Source: Pseudomonadaceae bacterium (lineage in GTDB: Bacteria > Pseudomonadota > Gammaproteobacteria > Pseudomonadales > Azotimanducaceae). From it: a stretch of 64,000 nt of DNA. Positions 7,007-16,175 of this stretch are shown here, one piece after another. A program made the translations under genes and the position numbers. The stretch spans positions 744,001-808,000 of the forward strand of contig JANSWO010000001.1 of NCBI GenBank assembly GCA_024743435.1, read 5' to 3'. Position 1 is the stretch's first letter; every line of letters starts with the position of its first letter. The notes beneath the pieces are model-generated. The model ran no database searches. It worked only from the letters and a program-made list of their open reading frames with translations, and was not told the DNA's origin.

Positions 7007-10000
7007 TGCCGCGCTTCACGGACATCTTTATTCAGCGTCCGGTGCTGGCTTTGGTACTGGGTGCGGTGCTCCTGCTGCTCGGCTTTCAGGCGGCAACGCA
7101 GCTTACGCTGCGCGAATATCCGGAGGTCGAGAAGAGCGTCATCTACGTTCGCGCAGCGTATCCAGGCGCCAGTGCGGAGACCGTACAGGGCTTCGTTACC
7201 ACGCCTCTGCAGAGACGTATTGCGGCGGCGAAAGGCGTGGAGTACATCACTTCCCAGAGTGATCCTGGTGTGTCGCGGATTCAGGTTTGGGTGCGCCTTG
7301 GTGAAAACTCCACTGAGGTGATGAGTGAGGTGATCGCGCGGGTTAACGAAGCTCGCTTTGAACTGCCACGAGAAGTTGAAGACCCGGTGGTGGCTAACCG
7401 TACCGGCGGTGATGCGATGATGTATCTCGCGCTGCTGTCGGAGCAAATGTCGGTGCAGCAGTTAGCCGACTACGCAGCTCGCTCCATTCAACCTGTGCTG
7501 AGTACCGTTGAAGGCGTCGGTGAAGCCCGCATTCTGGGCAGCGGCTTTTTTGCGATGCGTATCTGGCTTAACCCGGCGCGAATGGCGGCGTTCAACGTCA
7601 CCGCGATCGATGTCAACGCCGCGCTGCGCCGGGATAACTTCATCTCGGCCGCCGGCACTACCCGTGGCGAGTTGGTTCGTGCCAGCGTTGACGCGCAGAC
7701 CGACGTCTCCGATCCGCAGAAGTTTTCCGACATCGTCGTGCGTCAGGACGGTGACCGGCGAGTACGTCTGGGTGATGTTGCAACGATTGAGCTCGCCAGT
7801 GAGACCTATGAATCGGCGGTTTACTCGAGTGGCAAAGAGACGCTTTTCATTGCCATAACGGAAGCGCCAGGTGCAAACCCCCTGGAGATGGCGGCGAGAG
7901 TAAAAGCGAAGGTAGCGGAGCTGGATCGTCAACTGCCCGCGGACATGACGATATTTCTGGATTCCGACTTATCGATTTATATCGGCGAGGCGCTGAATGA
8001 GGTGATGCAAACCCTGATCGAGGCATCGATCATCGTGATCCTCGTCATTCTGCTATTCCTTGGCTCGCTGCGCGTCGTGGCGATTCCGATTGTTGCGATT
8101 CCCCTGTCGCTCGTGTCGGTGCTGTTTCTGATATGGATGATGGGGTTCTCCATTAACTTGCTCACTTTGCTTGCGATGGTGATTGCTATCGGCCTCGTCG
8201 TTGACGATGCCATCGTTGTTGTTGAAAACGTGCACCGACACATCGAGGAGGGCAAATCGCCGATGCAGGCGGCGCTGACAGGCGCGCGGGAAGTGGCGTT
8301 GCCGGTGGTTGCGATGACGCTGACATTGGTGGCGGTTTACCTGCCTATCGGTTTTCTTGGCGGTCTGACCGGCGTTTTGTTCAGTGAGTTTGCCTTGACG
8401 CTTGCCGGAGCGGTCGTCGTTTCCGGCATCGTGGCGTTGGTGCTAAGCCCTATGATGTGCGCCTACCTGCTTAAGGACCACGATCATCAGGGCCGAATGG
8501 CGTCCTGGCTTGATCAACGCTTTGATCAGCTCAATGGCGTTTATGCGGGCTGGCTCAAACACTGCCTCAACAATCGAGGCGCGGTACTGGTATTTGCCGT
8601 GGCCATCTTTTTGAGCCTCCCGGTGTTTTATGTGTTGGCGCAGAAAGAGCTCGCGCCAGCGGAAGACAGTGGCAGCATCTTTGCCGTCGCAACCCCGCCG
8701 GACTACGGCAGCCTCGAGTACACCAACTATTTTCTTGATGAGATGGTTCAGGCCTGGAATACGATCGATGAGGTTTCACACTCCTGGCAGGTTAACGAAC
8801 CCAATTCTGTATTTGGTGGCATCGAGCTCAAACCCTGGTCCGAGCGAGAGCGAACGTTGGAAGAGATTCGCCAGGAAGTGCAGGCAAAGTACGACAAGAT
8901 CACCGGGCTTGAGATCTTCACCTTTGCAGGCGGCGGTCTACCTGGCGCGTCGTCAGGGCTGCCGGTTCAGTTCGTTGTATCAGGTAACGTCGGTTACGCC
9001 GAACTGGAAAGAGTCGCCGAAGAAGTGCTCGCAAGCGCGCGGCAATCCGGTCTGTTCGCCTTCGTGAGCAAAGATCTGCGCTTCTCTCGCCCTGAAGTGT
9101 CCGTTGCGATCGAGCGCGAACTCGCGGCTCGGCTTGGCATATCAATGGCGGACATCGGTGAGACGCTTCAGGTCATGTTGGGGGAGGCTGAGACGAACCG
9201 GTTCAGCATCGAAGGGCGTAGCTATAAGGTGATTCCGCAGGCGGATCGAGACTTTCGCCTGACGAAGGAATGGCTGGAGCGCTACTACGTACGAACCGGC
9301 GAGGGGAGTCTGGTGCCGCTGTCGACGGTGATTAACCTAAGCCAGACGGTAGAGCCGAATACGCTCAAACAATATCAGCAGCTCAACAGCGTGACGCTGC
9401 AAGGCCTGATGATGCCGCCCAATTCCCTGGGAGCCGGGCTCGACTTTCTTGAAGCCTCGTTGCAAACGGCGGCGCCTTCGGGTTACCGCGTGGGATACGA
9501 GGGAGAGTCGCGCCGCTTCATCGAAGAGAGCCAGGGCTTTTTGCTGCTTTTCGGTATGTCGCTGGTGTTTATCTACCTGGTGCTATCCGCGCAGTTCAAC
9601 AGCTTTCGAGACCCGTTCATCGTGCTGGTCAGCGTGCCACTCTCGGTCTTTGGTGCGCTTGTGCCGCTCGCGATGGGAATTGCGACGCTCAATATTTATA
9701 CCCAGGTTGGGTTGCTGACATTGATTGGCCTGATCAGCAAACATGGAATACTGATTGTCGATTTTGCGAACGCGGGCCTGAAGGCGGGCGTGAGTCGCAG
9801 CGAAGCGGTTTTAGAGGCTGCGCGCCTCAGGCTACGCCCGATTTTGATGACAACCTTTGCCACCGTCCTGGGTGTTTTGCCGTTGCTGGTCGCTTTTGGC
9901 GCCGGTGCGAATTCCCGTTTTGCGATCGGTCTTATGATTGCAGCGGGCATGCTGGTCGGTACGCTGTTTACGCTCTTTGTTCTGCCAACGTTTTATGTGC

Positions 10001-10086
10001 TGCTCGGCCGGGAGCATGGATCGGCCAGTCCATCGGCAATGTCTGATCCCCCGTTGCCAAACACTGATGCACCGGTGGGTGCTTGA
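7006..10086 (+). CDS. RND multidrug efflux pump, AcrB/HAE1-like
   Basis: A 1026-residue inner-membrane proton-driven exporter, the usual length for the hydrophobe/amphiphile efflux family. It begins with a cytosolic start and first membrane helix ('FIQRPVLALVLGAVLLLLG'), then a large periplasmic porter loop, helices 2-6, a second loop, and helices 8-12. The proton-relay residues are visible: the paired Asp in helix 4 ('GLVVDDAIVVVENV') and the Lys in helix 10 ('GLISKHGILIVDF'). It starts at GTG overlapping the adaptor stop. The downstream ligase starts 45 bases after its stop, so co-transcription is possible but not certain. The substrate is not predictable; the hydrocarbon-degrading neighbourhood makes solvent or intermediate export plausible. 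Confidence 0.95.
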   Translation: MPRFTDIFIQRPVLALVLGAVLLLLGFQAATQLTLREYPEVEKSVIYVRAAYPGASAETVQGFVTTPLQRRIAAAKGVEYITSQSDPGVSRIQVWVRLGENSTEVMSEVIARVNEARFELPREVEDPVVANRTGGDAMMYLALLSEQMSVQQLADYAARSIQPVLSTVEGVGEARILGSGFFAMRIWLNPARMAAFNVTAIDVNAALRRDNFISAAGTTRGELVRASVDAQTDVSDPQKFSDIVVRQDGDRRVRLGDVATIELASETYESAVYSSGKETLFIAITEAPGANPLEMAARVKAKVAELDRQLPADMTIFLDSDLSIYIGEALNEVMQTLIEASIIVILVILLFLGSLRVVAIPIVAIPLSLVSVLFLIWMMGFSINLLTLLAMVIAIGLVVDDAIVVVENVHRHIEEGKSPMQAALTGAREVALPVVAMTLTLVAVYLPIGFLGGLTGVLFSEFALTLAGAVVVSGIVALVLSPMMCAYLLKDHDHQGRMASWLDQRFDQLNGVYAGWLKHCLNNRGAVLVFAVAIFLSLPVFYVLAQKELAPAEDSGSIFAVATPPDYGSLEYTNYFLDEMVQAWNTIDEVSHSWQVNEPNSVFGGIELKPWSERERTLEEIRQEVQAKYDKITGLEIFTFAGGGLPGASSGLPVQFVVSGNVGYAELERVAEEVLASARQSGLFAFVSKDLRFSRPEVSVAIERELAARLGISMADIGETLQVMLGEAETNRFSIEGRSYKVIPQADRDFRLTKEWLERYYVRTGEGSLVPLSTVINLSQTVEPNTLKQYQQLNSVTLQGLMMPPNSLGAGLDFLEASLQTAAPSGYRVGYEGESRRFIEESQGFLLLFGMSLVFIYLVLSAQFNSFRDPFIVLVSVPLSVFGALVPLAMGIATLNIYTQVGLLTLIGLISKHGILIVDFANAGLKAGVSRSEAVLEAARLRLRPILMTTFATVLGVLPLLVAFGAGANSRFAIGLMIAAGMLVGTLFTLFVLPTFYVLLGREHGSASPSAMSDPPLPNTDAPVGA

Positions 10087-10130
10087 CCAGCTAATACGCC
10101 TTGCTTTGTTCCCTGGGGAGGGCTAACAGG

Positions 10131-11699
10131 ATGATTGACTACGCTGCGATGCCGATTGAGGATGCCGCGCTCACCGGTATGGCGCTTGCGGTACATGCTG
10201 CCCAGCGGCCCCACGAGTTTGCCGTCGCTGATCAGCATGGCCGGTCCCTAAGCTGGGTCGAATTCAACGCAGAAATTAACAGGCTCGCTCGCTACTTCAG
10301 GTCGCTAGGTCTTGGCCGTGATGACGGGGTCGCGCTGTTGTGTCGCAACCGAGTCGAGTTTGTCGTTGTCTTTATGGCGGTGCTGCGTGCCGGCTTGCGG
10401 GGCACACCGATCAATTGGCATCTGACGCCGGAGGAAGTCGGTTACATCGTCGACAACTGCGACGCCAAGATCTTCGTTGCCGATTCGCTGTTTGCTGAGC
10501 AATGCACGTTTGTTGCCAGGGAATGCCAGACGCTGCAGGAACTGATCAGCATCGGTGGTGCGCTTGATGGCTTCGATGATCTTGCGGCTCTGATGGCAGA
10601 GCAATCGCCGGACAATCTGGAGCAGCCTCAACACGGCACGACGATGCTCTACACCTCGGGTACAACCGGGCACCCCAAAGGGGTCTATCGCAAAGACCAA
10701 CCACCCGTCATGCCGGATACATCGCCGGACGCTTTTGATCGCGCCAGCGTCTCACTGTGTACCGGGCCGGCTTACCACGCCGCGCCGCTAGCGATCGATA
10801 TCCTCGGGCCACTGGTTTCCGGTTGCGCGTTGGTCCTCATGGACAAGTGGGAGCCGCTACGTTGCCTGGAACTGATTCAGGAGCATCGCGTTACGCATTG
10901 CCACATGGTAGCTACGATGTTTCATCGATTGCTCCAGCTCGACGAGCCGGTGCGACAACAGTTCGATGTCACGAGCGTCCGCCGTCTCGTGCATGGGGCA
11001 GCGCCATGCCCCGTGCACGTCAAGCGCCAGATGATCGACTGGTTTGGCCCGGTTATATATGAGTACTACGCAGCCACTGAAGGCAGCAATGGCTTTCTGA
11101 TTGACTCCCACGAGTGGCTGCGTAAGCCGGGTAGTGTGGGGCGGCCAGATCCGTCACTCGACAATCGTCTGTTCGATGATGACGGCGCAGATGTGCCTCA
11201 AGGGGAAGTCGGCACGTTATACATGCGCGCACCGACAGTTGGGCGCTTCGAGTACTACAAAGATGATGGCAAGACCCAGTCTTCCTACCGCGGTGACTAT
11301 TTCACGCTTGGTGACATGGGCTATTTTGACGAAGACGGCTATTTCTTTCTTACGGGTCGAAGCGCGGAATTGATCATCTCCGGCGGCGTCAATATCTACC
11401 CTTCCGAAGTGGACGCCGCCGTCTTACAGCACCCGGCGGTTTCCGATGTCTGCAGCATTGGCGTGCCGAATGATGATTGGGGCGAAGAGGTAAAGTCTGT
11501 CGTGCAACTCAATGCGGGATATGCGCCGAGCGATGAGTTGGCGGCTGAACTGATCGGATTCACAGAAAACCTTCTGGCGCGCTTCAAGCGGCCGAAGAGC
11601 ATCGACTTTGTCGACGATCTGCCGCGGCTACCGACAGGCAAGATTAAACGCCGAATCGTCCGTGAGCCCTATTGGGCTGGCCGTGATCGATCGATCTGA
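10131..11699 (+). CDS. Class I adenylate-forming acyl-CoA synthetase
   Basis: A 522-residue AMP-binding enzyme that would activate a carboxylic acid as acyl-AMP and then acyl-CoA. The P-loop-like A3 motif 'MLYTSGTTGHPKG', the A5 motif 'YYAATEGSN', the A7/A8 region 'GDMGYFDEDGYFFLTGR' and the C-terminal catalytic Lys in 'PTGKIKRR' are all present. ATG at 10131 is preferred because GGGGAGGG precedes it by about 8 bases; an in-frame TTG at 10101 lacks this. It lies in line with an alpha/beta hydrolase 25 bases downstream and an AbgT-type transporter. The overall type resembles ligases that activate fatty, bile-acid or terpenoid acids, but specificity is open. Confidence 0.92.
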   Translation: MIDYAAMPIEDAALTGMALAVHAAQRPHEFAVADQHGRSLSWVEFNAEINRLARYFRSLGLGRDDGVALLCRNRVEFVVVFMAVLRAGLRGTPINWHLTPEEVGYIVDNCDAKIFVADSLFAEQCTFVARECQTLQELISIGGALDGFDDLAALMAEQSPDNLEQPQHGTTMLYTSGTTGHPKGVYRKDQPPVMPDTSPDAFDRASVSLCTGPAYHAAPLAIDILGPLVSGCALVLMDKWEPLRCLELIQEHRVTHCHMVATMFHRLLQLDEPVRQQFDVTSVRRLVHGAAPCPVHVKRQMIDWFGPVIYEYYAATEGSNGFLIDSHEWLRKPGSVGRPDPSLDNRLFDDDGADVPQGEVGTLYMRAPTVGRFEYYKDDGKTQSSYRGDYFTLGDMGYFDEDGYFFLTGRSAELIISGGVNIYPSEVDAAVLQHPAVSDVCSIGVPNDDWGEEVKSVVQLNAGYAPSDELAAELIGFTENLLARFKRPKSIDFVDDLPRLPTGKIKRRIVREPYWAGRDRSI

Positions 11700-11724
11700 T
11701 TTCGAGTTCTGAGGATTATCCCCT

Positions 11725-12573
11725 ATGCCGTTTGCCAACATCAACGGAGCCAGGCTCTGGTACGAGGTCATGGGGGAGGGCGAGCCCGTTTTTCTGCACC
11801 ACGGCTACACAGCATCGCGCGAAAACTGGCTCCCCGTTGCGCAGCGGCTCCGGGATCGCTACCAGGTGATTGTCATGGAGTGTCGTGGCGTGGGCGAAAG
11901 CGAAGATACGGCTGACGGTCACTCGCTCCATCAGTACAAAAACGACGTTCTAGGCATGGCTGACTTTCTCGGCTTGCAGCGCTTCACCTATGCAGGCCAC
12001 AGCATGGGCGGCGGTATTGGCTATCTGCTTGCAACAGACCACGCTGAGCGACTGAACAAGTTGATTCTGATGGCGCCCATTCCCAGCGGCGGCATTCCCG
12101 GCAATCCGGACTTCGCTCGCGTTGACGAGATCTTGAGCATGCGGGCGACGGACGGAGAGGCTCGTTTTCGGGCAGAGCAAATTGCCCAACGTTTCCGGCT
12201 GGACGCAGAGACCGATGAGTGGGTTGAAACCCGAGTTCGGCAGCGTTTGCGCGCGAGCGATGAGCACGTTCGTGGTGGTTTGCAATCCATGTATGACCTG
12301 AACGTCAGCGACAAGCTGGCAACTATGACGGTACCAACGCTGATGCTGGCGGGCTCGGTGGACGAGCTGCTAAGGGCAAATCTGGCTGACTTCGAGCGTC
12401 TGCCCAACGCCATACTCCACGTCTTCTCACGCGCAGGTCATGACGTTGCGATCCACGAACCAGCTGGTGTTAGTGACGCGATCGATCAGTTTCTTATCCA
12501 TGGGGTGATCACGTCAGCCGATCTGAACAAACCTTCGCGTTTCCCAACTCCGAATCAAACGCCCCACGACTAA
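11725..12573 (+). CDS. Alpha/beta hydrolase
   Basis: A 282-residue cytosolic alpha/beta-hydrolase-fold enzyme. The oxyanion region 'FLHHGYTAS', the nucleophile elbow 'GHSMGG' with Ser93, a later Asp in 'AGSVDELL' and the His in 'AGHDVAIHEP' make a complete catalytic triad. A helical lid spans about residues 130-205. It follows the acyl-CoA ligase by 25 bases with no promoter between and probably shares its transcript. It could hydrolyse an ester, lactone or carbon-carbon bond in the same pathway; the sequence does not decide. Confidence 0.88.
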   Translation: MPFANINGARLWYEVMGEGEPVFLHHGYTASRENWLPVAQRLRDRYQVIVMECRGVGESEDTADGHSLHQYKNDVLGMADFLGLQRFTYAGHSMGGGIGYLLATDHAERLNKLILMAPIPSGGIPGNPDFARVDEILSMRATDGEARFRAEQIAQRFRLDAETDEWVETRVRQRLRASDEHVRGGLQSMYDLNVSDKLATMTVPTLMLAGSVDELLRANLADFERLPNAILHVFSRAGHDVAIHEPAGVSDAIDQFLIHGVITSADLNKPSRFPTPNQTPHD

Positions 12574-12619
12574 CGTCGATTCCCTTAGACTGCCCCGATG
12601 CTTAGTGGAAAGAATGGCT

Positions 12620-14212
12620 ATGAGTGATACAGGCGATGCGAGCAGCAGGCCGGGCGGCTTTCTAAGCTGGGTTGAGCGCTCGGGCAACCGGTTGCCTGAC
12701 CCGGTATTTTTGTTTCTGTATCTGATCCTTGGCTTGATCGGCGTGTCCCTGATTTGTGTTGGTCTCGGCGTTTCAGCAGAACATCCAACTCAGATTGGCG
12801 AAGATGGATTGCCGGTTGTGGTGCAGGCTGTAAGCCTGTTATCCGCCGCAAATATCGAGCGGCTTTGGGTAGAGATGCCGCAGACTTTCACGCACTTCCA
12901 CCCCCTCGGTTATGTGCTGGTCGTGATGCTCGGCGCCGGTGTCGCCGAGCGCTCCGGGCTGTTCTCCGCCGCCATTCGGTCGGCGATGCGCAATGCGCCG
13001 ACCGCATTGCTCACGCCCGTTGTGGCTCTGGTCGCCATGCTTGCGAACCACGCCGCCGACGCGGGCTACGTAGTACTCATTCCGCTTGCCGCAATTGTCT
13101 ATGCGAGCGCGGGTCGGCATCCGCTTGCCGGTGTTGCGGCGTCTTTCGCCGGCCTTTCAGGGGGCTTTTCGGCGAACCTCACGCCAGGGCAACTCGATGC
13201 TCTGCTGTTCGGCATCACAGAGTCTGCGGTTGAGGCGTCCGCGCTTGATCCCACGTTCGCGGCCAACATCGCGGGTAACTGGTGGTTCATCGCCGCGCTA
13301 TTGATGTTGTACTTGCCGGTTGTCTGGTATGTCACCGACCGCATCATCGAGCCGAGGCTTGGCAAGTGGGTGCCTGGTCCAGATCACGCGAGCCAGTTCG
13401 ATAGCGCCGACAACGCGGGACTTTCTGCGGAGCAGCGTCGCGGCCTGAAACGAGCCGGTTATGCGGTGCTGGGTGTTTGTGTCGCCTGGCTACTCATGAC
13501 GTTTGGCCCGGGTACGCCGCTGCTGCTCGACGGAGCAGGAACAGAAGACATGGCGTGGTACGAACGCGCCAACCCGTTTTTCAGATCCCTCGTTGCTGCC
13601 TTCATGATTCTGTTTCTCGCTGCTGGCTGGGCCTATGGCAGCGCCGCGGGTTCCATCGGCAACCACCGTGATCTCGTCGATATGATGACCGAGTCCATGA
13701 AGGACATGGGCTACTACCTGGTACTGGCCTTTGCGGCTGCGCACTTCGTCGCGATGTTCAGCTGGTCAAACCTGGGTTTCATATCGGCGGTGCATGGCGC
13801 CTCGGCGATTGAGCAAAGCGGACTGCCGCTGACTCTGGTGCTCGGACTTATCGTGTTGTTCTCAGGGTTATTGAATCTGTTCGTCGGCTCGGCGAGTGCA
13901 AAGTGGGCGCTTCTGGCGCCGGTATTGGTGCCGATGTTGATGCTGTTGGGCATCAGCCCAGAGGGTGCGACCGCGGCCTATCGTGTTGGCGACAGCGCAA
14001 CCAATATGATCACGCCACTCATGGTCTATTTTCCGCTGGTATTGATCTTTGCCCAACGCTGGCAGCCGGATTTCGGCCTCGGCAGCCTCACCGCGATGAT
14101 GATTCCGTATGCCTTGTGGATGTTGGTCGCGGGTACGGGGCTGATGATGATCTGGATATTCTTTGGCATCGATCTGGGGCCGGGCGCGCCGGTCGGCTAC
14201 GCCTTGCCCTAG
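12620..14212 (+). CDS. AbgT-family transporter
   Basis: A 530-residue inner-membrane protein of the AbgT family, whose characterised members import p-aminobenzoyl-glutamate or export sulfonamides. About 11-13 membrane segments are seen. Family-typical stretches include the N-terminal 'GNRLPDPVFLFLYL', 'NHAADAGYVVLIPLAA', 'GFSANLTPGQLDALLFG' and the C-terminal 'RVGDSATNMITPLMVYFPL'. ATG at 12620 is chosen because GGAAAG lies 7 bases upstream; an ATG at 12614 and GTG at 12605 are in frame. It starts 46 bases after the hydrolase stop. In this setting it may import a conjugated or aromatic acid for the adjacent ligase and hydrolase, which is inference. Confidence 0.9.
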   Translation: MSDTGDASSRPGGFLSWVERSGNRLPDPVFLFLYLILGLIGVSLICVGLGVSAEHPTQIGEDGLPVVVQAVSLLSAANIERLWVEMPQTFTHFHPLGYVLVVMLGAGVAERSGLFSAAIRSAMRNAPTALLTPVVALVAMLANHAADAGYVVLIPLAAIVYASAGRHPLAGVAASFAGLSGGFSANLTPGQLDALLFGITESAVEASALDPTFAANIAGNWWFIAALLMLYLPVVWYVTDRIIEPRLGKWVPGPDHASQFDSADNAGLSAEQRRGLKRAGYAVLGVCVAWLLMTFGPGTPLLLDGAGTEDMAWYERANPFFRSLVAAFMILFLAAGWAYGSAAGSIGNHRDLVDMMTESMKDMGYYLVLAFAAAHFVAMFSWSNLGFISAVHGASAIEQSGLPLTLVLGLIVLFSGLLNLFVGSASAKWALLAPVLVPMLMLLGISPEGATAAYRVGDSATNMITPLMVYFPLVLIFAQRWQPDFGLGSLTAMMIPYALWMLVAGTGLMMIWIFFGIDLGPGAPVGYALP

Positions 14213-14325
14213 TGCCATGAATGCCCTTTCTCCGAGCTCATAAGCGGCTTTAGCGCTCGGGCTATTGGACGTCGCCGCTGTTCTTAAGCCGTTAACACCC
14301 ACTATCTAACTGAGCCCGTGCCCCT

Positions 14326-14353
14326 GCCGGGACAACGTTCCCGTTGTCTTGGC
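14326..14353 (+). terminator. Stable hairpin downstream of AbgT gene
   Basis: GCCGGGACAACG pairs with CGTTGTCTTGGC (two G-U pairs) around the 4-base loop TTCC, giving a 12-bp stem 113 bases past the transporter stop. Only a CCCCTCTT tract follows, so a Rho-independent role is uncertain; it may mark the transcript's 3' end. The rest of 14213-14501 holds no gene I can support. Confidence 0.4.
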
Positions 14354-14501
14354 CCCTCTTGCTGCAAGCGGTTTGGCCTTATCAATCTGCAGGGTTTCGC
14401 CTTCGCGCTCACAAGCCTTCGACGTCTTCGTTTCCAATTCGCACGCCCGCCACCGTAGTTCTCTCCCAGCGGCGATAACCACGGCGACGTGCCCACAATG
14501 G

Positions 14502-14529
14502 TTGACTTTCTATAAAATGGGAATATATT
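14502..14529 (+). promoter_or_regulatory. Sigma-70-type promoter of the DUF5666/DUF6502 cassette
   Basis: TTGACT at 14502-14507 and TATATT at 14524-14529 are separated by 16 bases and lie 67 bases before the start codon of the first DUF5666 gene. The local A/T richness stands out against the flanking GC-rich DNA. The -10 element lies inside the first of two palindromes. Confidence 0.65.
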
Positions 14530-14559
14530 CCCAATTATGGATGTGGGAAAAAACTCCCA
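14518..14559. promoter_or_regulatory. Pair of matching 16-bp palindromic operator candidates
   Basis: TGGGAATATATTCCCA at 14518-14533 is a perfect 16-bp palindrome covering the -10 box. TGGGAAAAAACTCCCA at 14544-14559 has the same length and the same TGGGA/TCCCA arms, centred 26 bases downstream, just past the expected transcription start. Two copies with conserved arms, a variable centre and this position are typical of a dimeric repressor blocking its promoter. The nearest candidate binder is the HTH-containing DUF6502 protein encoded in the same operon. Confidence 0.6.
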
Positions 14560-14595
14560 TCCTTTGGTGAAAGCGATACACTTCAAGGATCAGCT

Positions 14596-16152
14596 ATGAA
14601 ATGCACAAATCTCCAACTTCTAATATTTTTCCTCGGCCTGGGGCTTGCTGGCTGTGGTGGCGGCGGAGGTGGCGGCTCGTCAACTCCTGCGACTGGCGGC
14701 AGCCCGCCGCCGAGCACCGGTGGCGGTGGTAGCAATCCACCGCCCGCAAACCCTGATCCTGGTACCGGCCTTGCCAGGGGTTCAATTACGGGTTTCGGTA
14801 GCGTCTACATTAATGGCAAACGTTTTGATACCGACAACGCTGAGTTCATTGTCGACGGTAGGGCTGCCACCCAGGATGACCTGTCGGTCGGCATGATCGT
14901 CAACGTGTCTGGGAACCTTGATGATGGCGTCGCGTCGGTCGTTCGTTTTGATGAGGACGTCAAAGGTCCAGTCGACGATATTGGTACAGACCGCCTGACC
15001 GTGTTTGGACAGACTGTGCTGATTGGCGCCACGACGGTTTTCGACGACAACCTGTCATTGGCTTCTCTCCAGGTTGGTGACGTCCTGGAAGTGAGTGGCC
15101 TCAGGGATGCTGCAGATAATCTGGTCGCGTCCTTCCTTGAGCGCAAGACAAATGCGGTGGACAAATACGAAGTAACCGGCTTTGTCCGAGATTTGGATAC
15201 CAACGCGAATACGTTTCGCATAGATGGCTTGGTCGTAGACTACTCCTCGGCGATCTTGGATGACCTGCCAGGTGGCCTGAGTAATGGTGCTTTGGTAGAA
15301 GTAGAAGACGAGCAGCTGGTGTACAGCCCTGGCGCGTTTTCGGTTCTCGCCAGCAAAGTCGAAGGTAAGAGTCTGACCGCCGTTCGCGATGACGATGACG
15401 AATCCGGTAGTGATAGTTCTGGCGACGACAACTCTAGCGGTAGCGGTGACGTCACTTCCGGTTCTCGGATCGAAATCGAAGGCTTGATTACTGAACTGCT
15501 TGGTGGTGACGGCTTCCGACTGGGTGGCATCGAAGTTCGCTTCAGTTCCAGCACGATTTTCGAATATTCCGAATCTGGTGCACTGCAAGTGGGCGTGAAG
15601 GTGGAAGTCTATGGCGTGCTGGACGATTCAGGGGTACTTCAGGCGACCAAGATCGAGTTCTCCAATAACGAATCCAGGGTTGCTGGAACTATTGCAGGAA
15701 TTGATCTGGATGCTCAAACGCTCAACGTATTTGGCGTGACGGTCGATGTCAGTTCCGGGGCACCGATTGAGAACGATACCGATGACGGTCGTGGCGACAG
15801 TGATGACAGGTTAGCGCTTAGCGATCTGCTCGTCGGGGACTTTGTCGAAGTGGAAGGTCGTGCGAATGGCAACACGATTCTCGCTGGAGAAATTGAAGTT
15901 GACGAGCTTGATCGTACGGAGTTGCGCGGTCGCGTCGAAAACGTCGACGGTGTGGCTCGAAGCCTGACGATACTTGGTATCGATATCGTTACCGATGGGC
16001 GTACTCAGTATGAGGGTTTCAACGATGAGATCCTCACGGCGGAAGAGTTCTTCACGCGCCTCGCCAGTGACCAAACCGTGGTGGAAGCCCAGTGGGATGA
16101 CGCGGTGACAGATCCGATGGTCGCTGTGCACGAATTGAGCCTGGAGGACTAG
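14596..16152 (+). CDS. DUF5666-repeat lipoprotein
   Basis: A 518-residue predicted lipoprotein. A short signal peptide ends in the lipobox 'LAGC' (Cys near residue 20), followed by a glycine run and a Gly/Ser/Pro/Thr-rich linker to about residue 55. The remainder repeats a beta-rich module of about 70-90 residues with recurring phrases such as 'GxITGFGSVYING', 'VGDVLEVSG', 'EIEGLITEL' and 'VGDFVEVEGR', matching the DUF5666 family. An Asp/Ser-rich acidic insert lies near residues 265-290. AAGGA precedes the ATG. Function is unknown; the OB-like repeats and lipid anchor suggest an envelope role. It shares length and architecture with the gene at 17021, so the two are paralogues flanking the DUF6502 gene. 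Confidence 0.85.
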   Translation: MKCTNLQLLIFFLGLGLAGCGGGGGGGSSTPATGGSPPPSTGGGGSNPPPANPDPGTGLARGSITGFGSVYINGKRFDTDNAEFIVDGRAATQDDLSVGMIVNVSGNLDDGVASVVRFDEDVKGPVDDIGTDRLTVFGQTVLIGATTVFDDNLSLASLQVGDVLEVSGLRDAADNLVASFLERKTNAVDKYEVTGFVRDLDTNANTFRIDGLVVDYSSAILDDLPGGLSNGALVEVEDEQLVYSPGAFSVLASKVEGKSLTAVRDDDDESGSDSSGDDNSSGSGDVTSGSRIEIEGLITELLGGDGFRLGGIEVRFSSSTIFEYSESGALQVGVKVEVYGVLDDSGVLQATKIEFSNNESRVAGTIAGIDLDAQTLNVFGVTVDVSSGAPIENDTDDGRGDSDDRLALSDLLVGDFVEVEGRANGNTILAGEIEVDELDRTELRGRVENVDGVARSLTILGIDIVTDGRTQYEGFNDEILTAEEFFTRLASDQTVVEAQWDDAVTDPMVAVHELSLED

Positions 16153-16175
16153 ACGGATGCTGCGCGGAGCTATTG

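Noticed and set aside
14302-14586. Minus-strand 94-codon frame in the gap before the DUF5666 operon
   Set aside because: It covers a promoter, palindromes and a hairpin; no domain or start signal.
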